Counted from the stretch's first letter, positions 37,152-47,642 are shown. The stretch: DNA of 64,000 bases from Paraburkholderia elongata (GCF_013177735.1 NZ_WOEZ01000094.1:41489-105488), one strand, 5' to 3'. Numbers and translations are program-made. The notes: generated from the sequence alone by a model not told the origin.

Positions 37152-38378
37152 TCATGAACGCCCAAGGTGGCGCCCAAGTTCCATCTTCGCGATGGCATTA
37201 CGGTGCACTTCGTCGGGTCCATCCGCAAAACGCAACGTGCGCGAACTCGCATACGCTCGCGCGAGGCCGAAGTCGTTGCTGACCGCGCCGCCACCATGCA
37301 CCTGCATGGCCCAGTCGATCACCTGGCACGCCATGCTGGGCGCGGCCACCTTGATCATGGCGATCTCCTGACGCGCGTCCTTGTTGCCGACCGTATCCAT
37401 CTTGTGCGCCGCGTTCAGCACCAGAAAACGCGTCTGGTCGATCATGATGCGTGCATTCGCGATCCGTTCACGCGTGACGCCCTGATCGGCAATCGGCCGG
37501 CCAAACGCTACACGTTCCAGCGAGCGGCGGCACATAGCTTCAAGTGCGCGTTCAGCACGCCCGATCAGGCGCATGCAGTGATGGATGCGGCCCGGTCCGA
37601 GCCGCCCTTGCGCGATCTCGAAGCCGCGCCCCTCGCCGAGCAGCATGTTGCTGGCCGGCACGCGTACGTTTTCAAAGGAGATTTCGGCGTGGCCGTGCGG
37701 AGCGTCGTCATAACCGAATACCGGCAGATGACGCAGCACCTTCACGCCCGGCGTATCCATCGGTACCAGAATCATCGACTGCTGCTGATGCCGGTTCGTG
37801 TGATCCGGATTGGACTTGCCCATGAAGATCAGCACCTTGCAGCGCGGATCGTTCGCCCCCGAGGTCCACCATTTTCGGCCGTTCAGAATGTATTCGTCGC
37901 CGTCGCGTTCAATGCGCGCTTCGATATTGGTCGCGTCCGACGAGGCCACTTCCGGCTCCGTCATCGCAAAGGCCGAGCGGATCGTGCCGTCGAGCAGCGG
38001 CAGCAGCCATTGCTGTTGCTGCTCGGGCGTGGCGTAACGCACCAACGTTTCCATGTTGCCGGTGTCCGGCGCCGAGCAGTTGAACGGCTCCGCACCAATA
38101 TGCGAGCGCCCCATGATTTCGCACAGCGGCGCGTATTCCAGGTTGGTGAGCCCCGCACCGTATTTCGACTCGGGCAGGAACAGGTTCCACAAACCCGCGG
38201 CCTTCGCCTTCTCTTTCAATTCCTCGATCACCGGCGCGGGCTGCCACCGGTTGCCGGATTCACGCGCGGCGTCCATCTGCGCTTCGAAAACCGCCTCGGC
38301 CGGATACACGTACTCGTCCATGAAAGCGTTCAGGCGTTGCTGCAAACTCTTGACCTTGTCCGAGTGCTGAAAATCCAT
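37152..38378 (-). CDS. Acyl-CoA dehydrogenase (short form)
   Basis: 408 residues, the normal ACAD length. FAD and substrate motifs FAMTEPEVASSDATNIE and WWTSGANDPRCKVLIFMGKS are clear; the C-terminal domain has the mobile VHGGGAVSNDFGLARAYASS motif. It resembles the ACAD10/11-like group acting on branched or 4-hydroxy acyl-CoAs, but the substrate is not certain. Its ribosome site AGGAGACGCCGC sits directly after a nested hairpin repeat. Confidence 0.92.
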   Translation of the reverse strand: MDFQHSDKVKSLQQRLNAFMDEYVYPAEAVFEAQMDAARESGNRWQPAPVIEELKEKAKAAGLWNLFLPESKYGAGLTNLEYAPLCEIMGRSHIGAEPFNCSAPDTGNMETLVRYATPEQQQQWLLPLLDGTIRSAFAMTEPEVASSDATNIEARIERDGDEYILNGRKWWTSGANDPRCKVLIFMGKSNPDHTNRHQQQSMILVPMDTPGVKVLRHLPVFGYDDAPHGHAEISFENVRVPASNMLLGEGRGFEIAQGRLGPGRIHHCMRLIGRAERALEAMCRRSLERVAFGRPIADQGVTRERIANARIMIDQTRFLVLNAAHKMDTVGNKDARQEIAMIKVAAPSMACQVIDWAMQVHGGGAVSNDFGLARAYASSRTLRFADGPDEVHRNAIAKMELGRHLGRS

Positions 38379-38390
38379 GCGGCGTCTCCT

Positions 38391-38490
38391 GTCGGTCGGA
38401 GTTAGCGCTTTAGCTGTCGACCAGAGTTAGCGCTTTAGCGCGCTACTCTGGTCCCATGCAGAGCACTTACTCCAGTCCCATGCAAAGCTG
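38391..38490 (-). repeat. Nested hairpin repeat before the acyl-CoA dehydrogenase gene
   Basis: Same family as the choV leader repeat. One complete unit (about 38415-38462, stem GACCAGAGT/ACTCTGGTC) lies inside the loop of another unit whose halves are at 38391-38414 and about 38463-38489. In the gene direction the inner unit has ATG GGA CCA GAG TAG (M-G-P-E-stop), the outer ATG GGA CTG GAG TAA. Relative to choV the stem shows a compensated change (G-C to A-T). It ends about 2 bp before the Shine-Dalgarno of the dehydrogenase gene. Confidence 0.85.
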
Positions 38491-38491
38491 G

Positions 38492-39265
38492 TTAGACAAT
38501 GATCGAGCCGCCGTCCACCGCGAAATACTGGCCTGTGATGTGACGCGACGCTTCACTCGCGAGGAACACGACCGGTCCTTTGAGATCCTCGTCGCCGCCG
38601 AGACGCTGCAATGGCGTGCGCGAGACGATGGTGTCTTCGAGCTTGTCGAGCAACCCCGCCGACATCTTCGAGGGGAAAAAGCCCGGGCAGATCGCGTTGA
38701 CGTTGATGTTGTACTTGCCCCATTCCGCCGCGAGCGCCCGCGTGAAATTGATCGCCGCGGCCTTGGACGTGTTGTACGCAATCGTGTTCATGCCGGGCGG
38801 CGAACCCTTCAGACCCGCCACCGACGCGATGTTGATGATCTTGCCGGCTCGGCGCGGGATCATGCTGCGCTTGCCGACTTCGCGAGCAACGAAAAAAGGT
38901 GCGTTGACGTTCAGGTTCATCACCTTGTGCCACGCTTCGTCGGGATAGTCCTCGGCGGGTGCACCCCAAGTCGCGCCCGCGTTGTTCACGAGAATGTCGA
39001 TGCGGCTATGCACGCCGAGCACTTCATCCACGAGACCGGGAATACCCTCGAAGCGCTGCAGATCGTTGACCACCGTCTGCACCTCGATACCCCGGCTCTG
39101 CAGATGCGTTTTCGCCTCGGCGAGTTCGTCGGCTTTGCGCGCGGTGATCGCCACGCGGCAGCCCATTTCTCCCAGCGCCTCGGCCATTTGCAGGCCTAGC
39201 CCGCGCGAGCCTCCGGTGATCAGTGCAACCTTGCCGTCCAGTTGAAACAGGTCTTTCACAGACAT
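38492..39265 (-). CDS. Short-chain dehydrogenase, 3-oxoacyl reductase-like
   Basis: 257 residues. TGGSRGLGLQ, NNAGATWG and the catalytic YNTSK are present, ending with the FabG-like GQYFAVDGGSIIV. The start MSVKDLFQLDGKVALITGG at 39265 follows GGAGG. Probably NAD(P)-linked oxidation or reduction of a beta-hydroxy/keto acyl-CoA. First gene of the leftward operon; a strong promoter and a CTGCA-N-TGCAG palindrome lie in its 5' region. Confidence 0.9.
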   Translation of the reverse strand: MSVKDLFQLDGKVALITGGSRGLGLQMAEALGEMGCRVAITARKADELAEAKTHLQSRGIEVQTVVNDLQRFEGIPGLVDEVLGVHSRIDILVNNAGATWGAPAEDYPDEAWHKVMNLNVNAPFFVAREVGKRSMIPRRAGKIINIASVAGLKGSPPGMNTIAYNTSKAAAINFTRALAAEWGKYNINVNAICPGFFPSKMSAGLLDKLEDTIVSRTPLQRLGGDEDLKGPVVFLASEASRHITGQYFAVDGGSIIV

Positions 39266-39284
39266 TACGACGCTCCTCCAGTTT

Positions 39285-39300
39285 GTTCTGCAATGCAGAC
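39285..39300. promoter_or_regulatory. Palindromic operator, site 5 (SDR operon)
   Basis: GTTCTGCAATGCAGAC, core 39288-39298, between the promoter and the SDR start. Here the site is downstream of the promoter, so binding would block transcription, unlike the upstream position at liv and porin. Confidence 0.62.
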
Positions 39301-39322
39301 TTTCATTCCAGATTTGTCGACC

Positions 39323-39351
39323 ATCATACGTGCCGAAATTCGCCGTGTAAA
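39323..39351 (-). promoter_or_regulatory. Promoter of the SDR operon
   Basis: Minus strand TTTACA (39346-39351), 17-bp spacer, TATGAT (39323-39328): a near-consensus sigma-70 promoter about 60 bp before the SDR start. Confidence 0.7.
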
Positions 39352-39528
39352 TAAAAGCACGCTCATTCACTTTTGTTTTAAACTGACACGCATCGTCGAT
39401 GGGCGGCTCATCGGTACTTACCCGAATGCCGCACTTCTTAATCGAGCCGCGGCCGTGCGATTTCGCGTGTTTCTGCGCGTGTTGCGTAGTTGTTCTGCAT
39501 AGCGGCTCACTTTAGACGGGTCTTCTCC

Positions 39529-41334
<1,806 letters not shown>

Positions 41335-41344
41335 GCGTTGCCGC

Positions 41345-42238
41345 TCAATGCGACAGCGCGCTTTCCAGCTGCGTCACCACGTCGATCAGGCGTGGCCGCA
41401 CCTCTTCAAGAAGGAATTCCTTTGAGAGCTTGAATGAGGGGCCGCCGACATTGATCGCCATGATCGGCAGTTCACCACCCGGCTGGAAAGCGCGTGCGAT
41501 GCCGTTCACGTCTTTCTGCCATTCGCCGAACGAAGTCGTGACACCGAGCGTGCGGTAATCTTCGAGCGCATTCTCAATGCCGCGACGGGTTTTCGGCCAC
41601 GTCACGTGATCGAGTTCACGCACCTGTTCCATGAAGCTGAGACGATCATGTTCAGGGATCGCCGCGAGCCACGCGCGGCCAATCGCCGACGTGGCGACCG
41701 GAATACGCGAACCGACTTCAAGCGTGACCGCAAGCGCAACCGAGCCCCGGCAGTTTTCCACGTAGATCATCGAGAGCCGGTCGCGCGTACCCAACGACAC
41801 CGTGGCGCCGGAGATGTCGGCCAATTCCTGCATCGCCGGCCGGGCGATCTTGCGCACGTCGAGCCGCGCCAGCATCGCGCTGCCCAGCGCAAGCGAAGCC
41901 GTGCCAAGCCGATATTTGCCGCTCTCTTTCAGATGAATCAGATAGCCGAGCAGCGTGAGCGTATGAGTCAGGCGCGATACCGTCGATTTCGGCAGCTTGC
42001 AACGCAATGCGAGTTCCTGATTGCTCAGCGATTTGTCGCCCGAGCGAAAACACGCCAGCACCTCGAGCCCGCGCGCGAGTGCGGTGACGAAATGCCGGTC
42101 ATCCTTGTGCGCTTCGTGCGCCGTCCGGCTCGCGAGGACTGTATTTCCCCTGGCGGATGCAACGGGTGTTTGCGCGGCTTCGCTGGCGCTCGGACCGTCG
42201 ACCGGATTATCGACCGGGCTATGATTGGTTTTGCTCAA
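41345..42238 (-). CDS. IclR-family transcriptional regulator
   Basis: 297 residues read from TTG at 42238, preceded by AGGAG 11 bp away; no ATG is suitable. After a ~45-residue Ala/Ser/Pro-rich leader comes the winged HTH (FVTALARGLEVLACFRSGDK, LPKSTVSRLTHTLTLLGYL) and the IclR effector domain (GATVSLGTRDRLSMIYVENC, SAIGRAWLAAI). It is the only specific regulator inside the catabolic island, so it is the best candidate binder of the CTGCA-N-TGCAG palindromes; IclR proteins may activate or repress by site position, as seen here. Confidence 0.9.
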   Translation of the reverse strand: MSKTNHSPVDNPVDGPSASEAAQTPVASARGNTVLASRTAHEAHKDDRHFVTALARGLEVLACFRSGDKSLSNQELALRCKLPKSTVSRLTHTLTLLGYLIHLKESGKYRLGTASLALGSAMLARLDVRKIARPAMQELADISGATVSLGTRDRLSMIYVENCRGSVALAVTLEVGSRIPVATSAIGRAWLAAIPEHDRLSFMEQVRELDHVTWPKTRRGIENALEDYRTLGVTTSFGEWQKDVNGIARAFQPGGELPIMAINVGGPSFKLSKEFLLEEVRPRLIDVVTQLESALSH

Positions 42239-42341
42239 AATGAAACGCGCTCCTGCGAAACGGCACCATCTGAAGGACAAACCGTGGCCCGGATCAAGGG
42301 TGATCCGGGCTGCGGAATTATAGACAAACGCAAACAGTCGC

Positions 42342-43634
42342 TCAGACCTCTTCTTTCGGCGCAGCCACCACCGGGCTGAAAAAATAAACGGCCGCGCCGA
42401 TCGCAAGCGGTACCACGGTCACGGCGAACAGCGCCGAATAGATCCCCGCGTTCGATAGATGCGCCTGTTTTGCGGCACCCGCGATCCAGCCGAAACAACT
42501 GCTGGTCAGCGCCACACCCAGAAAAACCAGGCTATTGAGCAGGCCCAAACCGAGCCCGAGCCGGCGCGGCGCAATGATGGCGCGCGCTTGCGACATCACG
42601 AGCGGATGGATCGAGCCGACCGAGAACAACACGCATATCAACGCGACACTGACCACCCAGTTGCTGTCCGGACCCACCGCGAGCACGAGCGCCGCCAGCA
42701 CGCCGGCGATCAGCCACAGCAAGGAAATCAGCTTGGGCGCGCAGAACCGCACGGCGACGGGAATACAGAACGACGCGGCGATCCCGATCACACTGGTGAC
42801 GGTCATTGCATTGCCGCGCGCGATGACGTCGAAGCCGTAGATGTCGGCAAGATACGGGCCGCCCCATGAGGTACGAAACGTGCTACCGACCGAGAGCGCG
42901 AGACAGGCCGGCATCAAGGTCCAGAAACCGGTGCGCCGTTTCACCACGCCTGCCGCGTGTTGCGGCGCAGCGAGGCTTTGCTCATGGGCGGCGGCATCGC
43001 GCCGGCGCACGAAGCATACGACGCCAAGCGTCGCGCACAGCATGGCGAGCGCCGCGGTGACCATGACCGGACGCCAGCCGAAGCTGGCTGTCGCCCGGCT
43101 CAGCGGAAACGCGGCCAGCAATGCACCCGCCATGCCGATTGCACTCGCCGTTGTGACGGCGCGCACATTGCGTGTGCCGTGGCCGCTATGCAGTACGTAA
43201 TTGAGCAGCCCCATGAAGATGGGCGCGCAACCCAGTCCGATGCCGGCTTGCGCGACGAGCGCAACGGTTGCGCTCGTCGTCATCGAAAGGATGCCGGCGC
43301 ACGCGGCGCCGATGCCCATCAAAAGCGCGGTGGGTCCGCGCACACCATAGCGGTCGAACATGACGCCGACCGGCAGTTGCGCGATGGCGAATACGAGAAA
43401 GAACGATCCCGCGAACCAGCCGAACATTTGCGGCGAGAAACGGAAATCGCCGATCAGCTGAGTGGAGATCACAGCGATATAGCTGCGAAAAAACTGGCTC
43501 AACACGTAGCCGAAGGTCAGTGCCCACAAGCCGTAATCGATCGACGATGCAGCGGTATCCGTGCATGGTTCATGGAGTTGTTGCTGTACACCATCAGACA
43601 TCTGCAGTGCGCCTTTGATGATCGAAGCCGCCAT
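42342..43634 (-). CDS. MFS transporter
   Basis: 430 residues with twelve hydrophobic segments and the loop motif MFDRYGVRGPTALLMG. The start may be at 43634 or at an in-frame ATG at 43601 (MSDGVQQQL); neither has a clear ribosome site. It lies 103 bp upstream of the IclR gene on the same strand, so they may be co-transcribed. Substrate unknown; uptake or efflux of the island's compound is plausible. Confidence 0.87.
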   Translation of the reverse strand: MAASIIKGALQMSDGVQQQLHEPCTDTAASSIDYGLWALTFGYVLSQFFRSYIAVISTQLIGDFRFSPQMFGWFAGSFFLVFAIAQLPVGVMFDRYGVRGPTALLMGIGAACAGILSMTTSATVALVAQAGIGLGCAPIFMGLLNYVLHSGHGTRNVRAVTTASAIGMAGALLAAFPLSRATASFGWRPVMVTAALAMLCATLGVVCFVRRRDAAAHEQSLAAPQHAAGVVKRRTGFWTLMPACLALSVGSTFRTSWGGPYLADIYGFDVIARGNAMTVTSVIGIAASFCIPVAVRFCAPKLISLLWLIAGVLAALVLAVGPDSNWVVSVALICVLFSVGSIHPLVMSQARAIIAPRRLGLGLGLLNSLVFLGVALTSSCFGWIAGAAKQAHLSNAGIYSALFAVTVVPLAIGAAVYFFSPVVAAPKEEV

Positions 43635-43852
43635 GATAGGCGAATCGTGCGACGGGCGGCCGGCGTTGGGTGGTCAACTGAGTTTTTTCAACACTCGCGC
43701 GTTTGCTGGAGTATTGTTTAAGCGCGCTGGGAGCTTCACAACGTCACTCTTCTATAAGACAGGGTGTTCCATGCGGGCGGAAAAGTGCTCGCAGGCGCGT
43801 GGTTTTTTGCATGCAACGATGCGAAATCAACTTTTCGAGAAATGGAGAAAAC

Positions 43853-44221
43853 GTGAAAACAGTCAATCTATTGAAGGCACTCGGCATCGCATTGTGTGTG
43901 GCGACTGTGTCCAGTTCCTATGCCCAGTCGAGCGACGCGATGGCGTCGGGCAGCATGGCAGCGCCGACCGAGAATCCTAAAGTCGTCAAGAAGATGGACC
44001 GCAAGCTGGGTCTGGACGTGCGCAAGGCTTTGGGAAAAGCACAGGGTTTTGATGTGTCGAACGTGTTTGTCCGGGCGCGCGGCGGCGCGGTGACGTTGAC
44101 TGGAACGGTGCCCGATGGTGCGCAGATCCCGCAAGCGGAGGAAATCGCAAAGAGTGTTGCCGGTGTGAAATCGGTGAACAACAAGCTGACGCTCGGTACG
44201 CAGGGCGGCGGCGGAGGTTGA
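43853..44221 (+). CDS. Periplasmic BON-domain protein
   Basis: 122 residues from GTG at 43853, with TGGAG 8 bp upstream. Signal peptide ends SSSYAQ; the C-terminal half is one BON domain (DVSNVFVRARGGAVTLTGTV ... AKSVAGVKSVNNKLTL). BON proteins such as OsmY bind or protect membranes in the periplasm under stress. A Gly-rich tail ends the chain. It is an isolated gene ended by the hairpin at 44264. Confidence 0.85.
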   Translation: MKTVNLLKALGIALCVATVSSSYAQSSDAMASGSMAAPTENPKVVKKMDRKLGLDVRKALGKAQGFDVSNVFVRARGGAVTLTGTVPDGAQIPQAEEIAKSVAGVKSVNNKLTLGTQGGGGG

Positions 44222-44263
44222 TCGCGCCTCGCGATCGATAAATGACGACAGGTTGCGATGAGT

Positions 44264-44291
44264 AGCGCCGCAAGTGCCAATTTGCGGCGCT
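44264..44291. terminator. Hairpin between BON and DUF1501 genes
   Basis: Perfect 10-bp stem AGCGCCGCAA / TTGCGGCGCT with an 8-nt loop between two convergent genes; likely bidirectional terminator. Confidence 0.65.
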
Positions 44292-44310
44292 GCTTGTCGT
44301 CCTGACATTG

Positions 44311-45459
44311 CTATGCGCGCACGAGCCCCGTCATCGGCCGCATTCCCGCGGTCTGCCCGAACAGCGTGCTGGCCGTACGCTGCGGATCGAGTCCGAGGCT
44401 TTCGCTCGCGGCGCCGGCGATCAAGGCATCCAGCGACAGGGTCGGCTTGAGATCGCGCGCTTCGTAAAGGTCGCCCGGTTTCAGGCCGGGCCAGTCGGCA
44501 AGCACGCGTCCGCCCGCCACCGAGCCGCCCAGCACCATCGCCACCGAGCCGGTGCCATGATCGGTGCCGCCCGTGCCATTGGCGGCGGCGGTTCTGCCGA
44601 ACTCGGTTGCCACCACCACGGTGGTCTTGGTCCACAACGGACCCATGCCGTCGCGCAACGACGCGAGCATCGTGTCGAGCGCTTTCAACTGATTCGCAAG
44701 ACGCGCGTTCTGCGCCGTATGCGTGTCCCAGCCACCGGTTTCGATCATCGCGATACGCGGACCTTCGTCGCGTGACAGAAAACCGGCGGCGAGCTTGCCG
44801 AGGCTCGCCGGGTCCTGGCGCGCACCGGCGTCGCCAGCGAGGCCGCGCGCGGTCATTGCCGATTCCCATAGCGGCCGCAATTGCGCATCCTGGTCGTACA
44901 GTTGCGAGACCCGCATGAGCAAATCGTCAGGCGCCTGCGGCAACCCCGAGGGCGCGTACGACGTTACCGCCGCCTTGCCGCGCAGCGCCATGGGCACGGT
45001 CGGCGCGAAGGCGATCGCGTTCTCGCGCGTGGTGGGCATCGATGCGACGAGCCGGTTCAGCCAGCCGTCCTTCATCTGATACGGCGACGTGCCGCCGGTC
45101 TCCAGCACGTTCTGCCCGTCGAAGTGCGAGCGGTCGCGATATGGCGACGCCACCGCGTGGACGAACAGCGCCTGATGACTCGCATACATCGCAGCGGTTT
45201 GTGCAAGCGAGGGATGCAGCGCGAAGGTGCCGTCGAGCCTGGTCGCGTTGGAGGCATCGATCGCAAGCGCACCGCGCAGCGTCGCGTAGGCGGGCTCGGC
45301 GTATGGCACGACGATGTTCAGGCCGTCGGCCGCGCCGCGCTGGATCACGAACACGAAACGGCGGTCGCTTGCGACGCGTGCAAAAGCGATCTGCGGCGAC
45401 ACGAGAATCGCGCCCGCGCCTGCAGCGGCAATGCTCAGAAACTTGCGGCGTGAAAGCAT
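44311..45459 (-). CDS. DUF1501 family Tat-exported protein
   Basis: 382 residues from the ATG at 45459 (GGAG 9 bp upstream). The N-terminus MLSRRKFLSIAAAGAG is a twin-arginine signal. The body is a DUF1501 protein of the alkaline-phosphatase/sulfatase-like fold (SHFDGQNVLETGG, IAMIETGGWDTHTAQNARLA, TEFGRTAAANGTGGTDHGTG, with likely metal Asp/His residues). Function is not established; it is usually paired with DUF1800, as here (5-bp gap). It is probably folded in the cytoplasm and exported with a cofactor or metal. Confidence 0.88.
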   Translation of the reverse strand: MLSRRKFLSIAAAGAGAILVSPQIAFARVASDRRFVFVIQRGAADGLNIVVPYAEPAYATLRGALAIDASNATRLDGTFALHPSLAQTAAMYASHQALFVHAVASPYRDRSHFDGQNVLETGGTSPYQMKDGWLNRLVASMPTTRENAIAFAPTVPMALRGKAAVTSYAPSGLPQAPDDLLMRVSQLYDQDAQLRPLWESAMTARGLAGDAGARQDPASLGKLAAGFLSRDEGPRIAMIETGGWDTHTAQNARLANQLKALDTMLASLRDGMGPLWTKTTVVVATEFGRTAAANGTGGTDHGTGSVAMVLGGSVAGGRVLADWPGLKPGDLYEARDLKPTLSLDALIAGAASESLGLDPQRTASTLFGQTAGMRPMTGLVRA

Positions 45460-45464
45460 GGCAT

Positions 45465-47018
45465 TCATCTCCGTTGAAAATCCGGCGAGACCAGCAGCAG
45501 CGCAATCGCCATGGACGCGCTGTCGGCCCGCGACACAGCCTTGGCGGTCGGCGCGCTGAGCGAGCCGGCCAGCAAGGTCTGGCCGAGCGAGCGCGCATCG
45601 AGCCGGTCGCCGACGCGCGACGCGAAGCGCTGCGCCACTTCGACCCGGCGCACGAGCGCGTCGGGCGCCGCCCAGCTCGCGGCAATGTCGTCGTAACCGG
45701 CGGGCGAGCCCGGACGCCATACCGGCTGGCCGAGTTGCGTAAGAATGGGCGCGGCCTGCATATTGCTTAGGTCCTGCCAGCCGAGCCCGCGCATCGAAGA
45801 AATGGTCCATTCCCACGGCGTCTTGAACTTCACGGCGACCGGCGACCACGCCTGCGGCATGTCGATCAGCGTCCGGTACACGGTCGGCAGATCGCCGCCG
45901 CTGCGCTCGAACGCGCTCGCCAGCCGCTCGCTCACTTCAGGCGGCGGATTGTCCGCGACGAAGTGACGGGCGAGCTTGCCGCCGATGTGCTGCGCCGTCG
46001 CAGGCGCGCTCGCAAGGTCGTGCAGGATCGCCAGCGCCTGCTCTTCTCCCGGCTGGTCATAGCGGCGGCCCATGATGGTTCTCGAACCCGGCTCGTGCAG
46101 CGCGACGCGAAACACAAAGGTGCCTGGGGCGGCGTTCGGCTGCGCACCCAGCCGGCCCGGGTTGCCCGCATTGCCAGGATTCCCGGGATTGCCGGCGAGA
46201 CTCCAGCCAGTCAGCGCGCGGGCGAATTCGGTGACGTCGTCCTGGTTATAGCCGCTGCGCACGCCGAGCGTGTGCAGTTCCATGATTTCGCGCGCCAGAT
46301 TCTCATTCAGCCCGCGTTTGACGTTCGGATTGCGCTCTGCGGCGCGCATGGCCGCCACGCTGTCCGGTCCGACCGAGCGCGTCTGATCGAGAAACAACTG
46401 CATGGCGGGATGACGCTCGACCGCGACCAGCATGTCTTCGAAACGGCCGAGCACATGCGGGCGGATCGCTTCCGCTTCGAATGAGCCGGCCAGTGCCGCG
46501 ACGCCGGGTTTTTCCGTGGATACCGCGAAGTGGTTTGCCCAGAAATGAACCAGCCGCTCGATGAAAGGCGTCTGCGTGGTCAGCGCGCTGGCGACACGCG
46601 CGTTCACCGAGGAACGGTACATGTCGAGAATTTCGCCGCGTAGCGCTTTTCGTTCGGCTTGCTTAGCAGTTTGGGCGGTGGTCTCTGTTGCACCTTGCCC
46701 GGTGGTTTGCGTGTTGGTTCGTCCGTTGGTTTGCGTGTTGGCCTGCGCATTCGTCTGACTGGCGGCCGCGCCTTCGCTGACGTTCTGCTGACTCTGCCGG
46801 TTCGGCTGGTTCAGTTGCATGCGCTGCCGCGCCAGTTCGGTGGATAGCGCCACCGAATCAGGCTGGCTCGCCCATGCGGCAGGCCGCGCTTGATACTGCT
46901 CGAACTGCGCGAGCAGCCACCCCTTAGGGTCGGCGGGCGGCGTGTCGTCGACACGCGCGCCAAGGCCGAAGCGGTTCAGCGCAATCGCCGCGGCATTCAT
47001 GTTCGGTGAGGTGGTCAT
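45465..47018 (-). CDS. DUF1800 family protein
   Basis: 517 residues, family length. Typical pieces: ALNRFGLGARVDD, RLVHFWANHFAVSTEKPGVA, NENLAREIMELHTLGVRSGY, TEFARALTGWS, KLARHFVADNPP. Between residues ~85 and 120 there is a Gln/Thr/Asn/Ala low-complexity insert (NAQANTQTNGRTNTQTTGQ), which I read as an unstructured linker. Function unknown; partner of the downstream DUF1501 protein. Preceded by the sigma/anti-sigma genes on the same strand. Confidence 0.88.
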   Translation of the reverse strand: MTTSPNMNAAAIALNRFGLGARVDDTPPADPKGWLLAQFEQYQARPAAWASQPDSVALSTELARQRMQLNQPNRQSQQNVSEGAAASQTNAQANTQTNGRTNTQTTGQGATETTAQTAKQAERKALRGEILDMYRSSVNARVASALTTQTPFIERLVHFWANHFAVSTEKPGVAALAGSFEAEAIRPHVLGRFEDMLVAVERHPAMQLFLDQTRSVGPDSVAAMRAAERNPNVKRGLNENLAREIMELHTLGVRSGYNQDDVTEFARALTGWSLAGNPGNPGNAGNPGRLGAQPNAAPGTFVFRVALHEPGSRTIMGRRYDQPGEEQALAILHDLASAPATAQHIGGKLARHFVADNPPPEVSERLASAFERSGGDLPTVYRTLIDMPQAWSPVAVKFKTPWEWTISSMRGLGWQDLSNMQAAPILTQLGQPVWRPGSPAGYDDIAASWAAPDALVRRVEVAQRFASRVGDRLDARSLGQTLLAGSLSAPTAKAVSRADSASMAIALLLVSPDFQRR

Positions 47019-47093
47019 ACCGTCCTCTTCGGCGTTGGATATTTCTTTAAACGACCGCCACGATGAAATCCGTCGCGCCCGCCCAGAAATTTT

Positions 47094-47642
47094 TTATTCG
47101 CCCGAAGATTCACTCGAAGCTTCGCTCGCGGCCGGCAGCGACGCGGCCGGCTGCGGCGCCTTGTTCGCATTGGCGGCCTGTTGCGGTTCACGCCACTGGC
47201 CCCGCAGCTTCAGGCTGTCGGCGAATTCGACGCGCTCCTCGGGCGACAGCGTCGCCGCAAAATCGGCCACGCTGCCTTCAACTTGCGCGCGCAAACTGCT
47301 GTCGGCTTCACGCGTGCGGGCCAGCGCTGCATCCAGTGCCGCGCGATCGAACTGCGGCGCAGCTAGCAGACGCAACACCTCGTGGCGCCCTTCGCGGCCC
47401 TCGCGGGCAAACTGCCGGCCCTCGCGGCGCGCACTCTTCAAGCCGTCAATGAAGGCTTTCTGACGCTCGGCCGGCAGCGTTTCGGCTGCAAAGCGCAGCG
47501 CCGTGCGCTGCTGCGCCAGCGCGGGGGTCATCGCGCCATGCGCCGCGAACCATTGATAAGCACCACCGACAATCGCGCCCAGCAGAAACACGTTGAGCAC
47601 CAGCGAAGCCACCAGCGCGATTTTCCATGACCGGCCGTTCAT
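47094..47642 (-). CDS. Periplasmic heavy-metal-sensor-like protein (CpxP/ZraP-type)
   Basis: 182 residues: one N-terminal membrane segment (IALVASLVLNVFLLGAIVGG), then a long helical, Arg/Ala/Glu-rich periplasmic region with an LTxxQ-like repeat equivalent (LSPEERVEFADSL), and an Ala/Ser/Pro tail. This is the Metal_resist (periplasmic heavy metal sensor) family. Its ATG overlaps the stop of the anti-sigma gene (ATGA), so it belongs to the ECF sigma operon and may report envelope stress. Confidence 0.8.
   Translation of the reverse strand: MNGRSWKIALVASLVLNVFLLGAIVGGAYQWFAAHGAMTPALAQQRTALRFAAETLPAERQKAFIDGLKSARREGRQFAREGREGRHEVLRLLAAPQFDRAALDAALARTREADSSLRAQVEGSVADFAATLSPEERVEFADSLKLRGQWREPQQAANANKAPQPAASLPAASEASSESSGE

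Noticed and set aside
39490..39506. Sixth regulon palindrome before the long acyl-CoA dehydrogenase
   Set aside because: Only the left half (GTTCTGCAT) is present; the right arm is lost, so it is not counted as a full site.
43600..43611. CTGCAGTGCG near the MFS start as regulon site
   Set aside because: Arms do not match the palindrome beyond CTGCA and it lies at the gene start.
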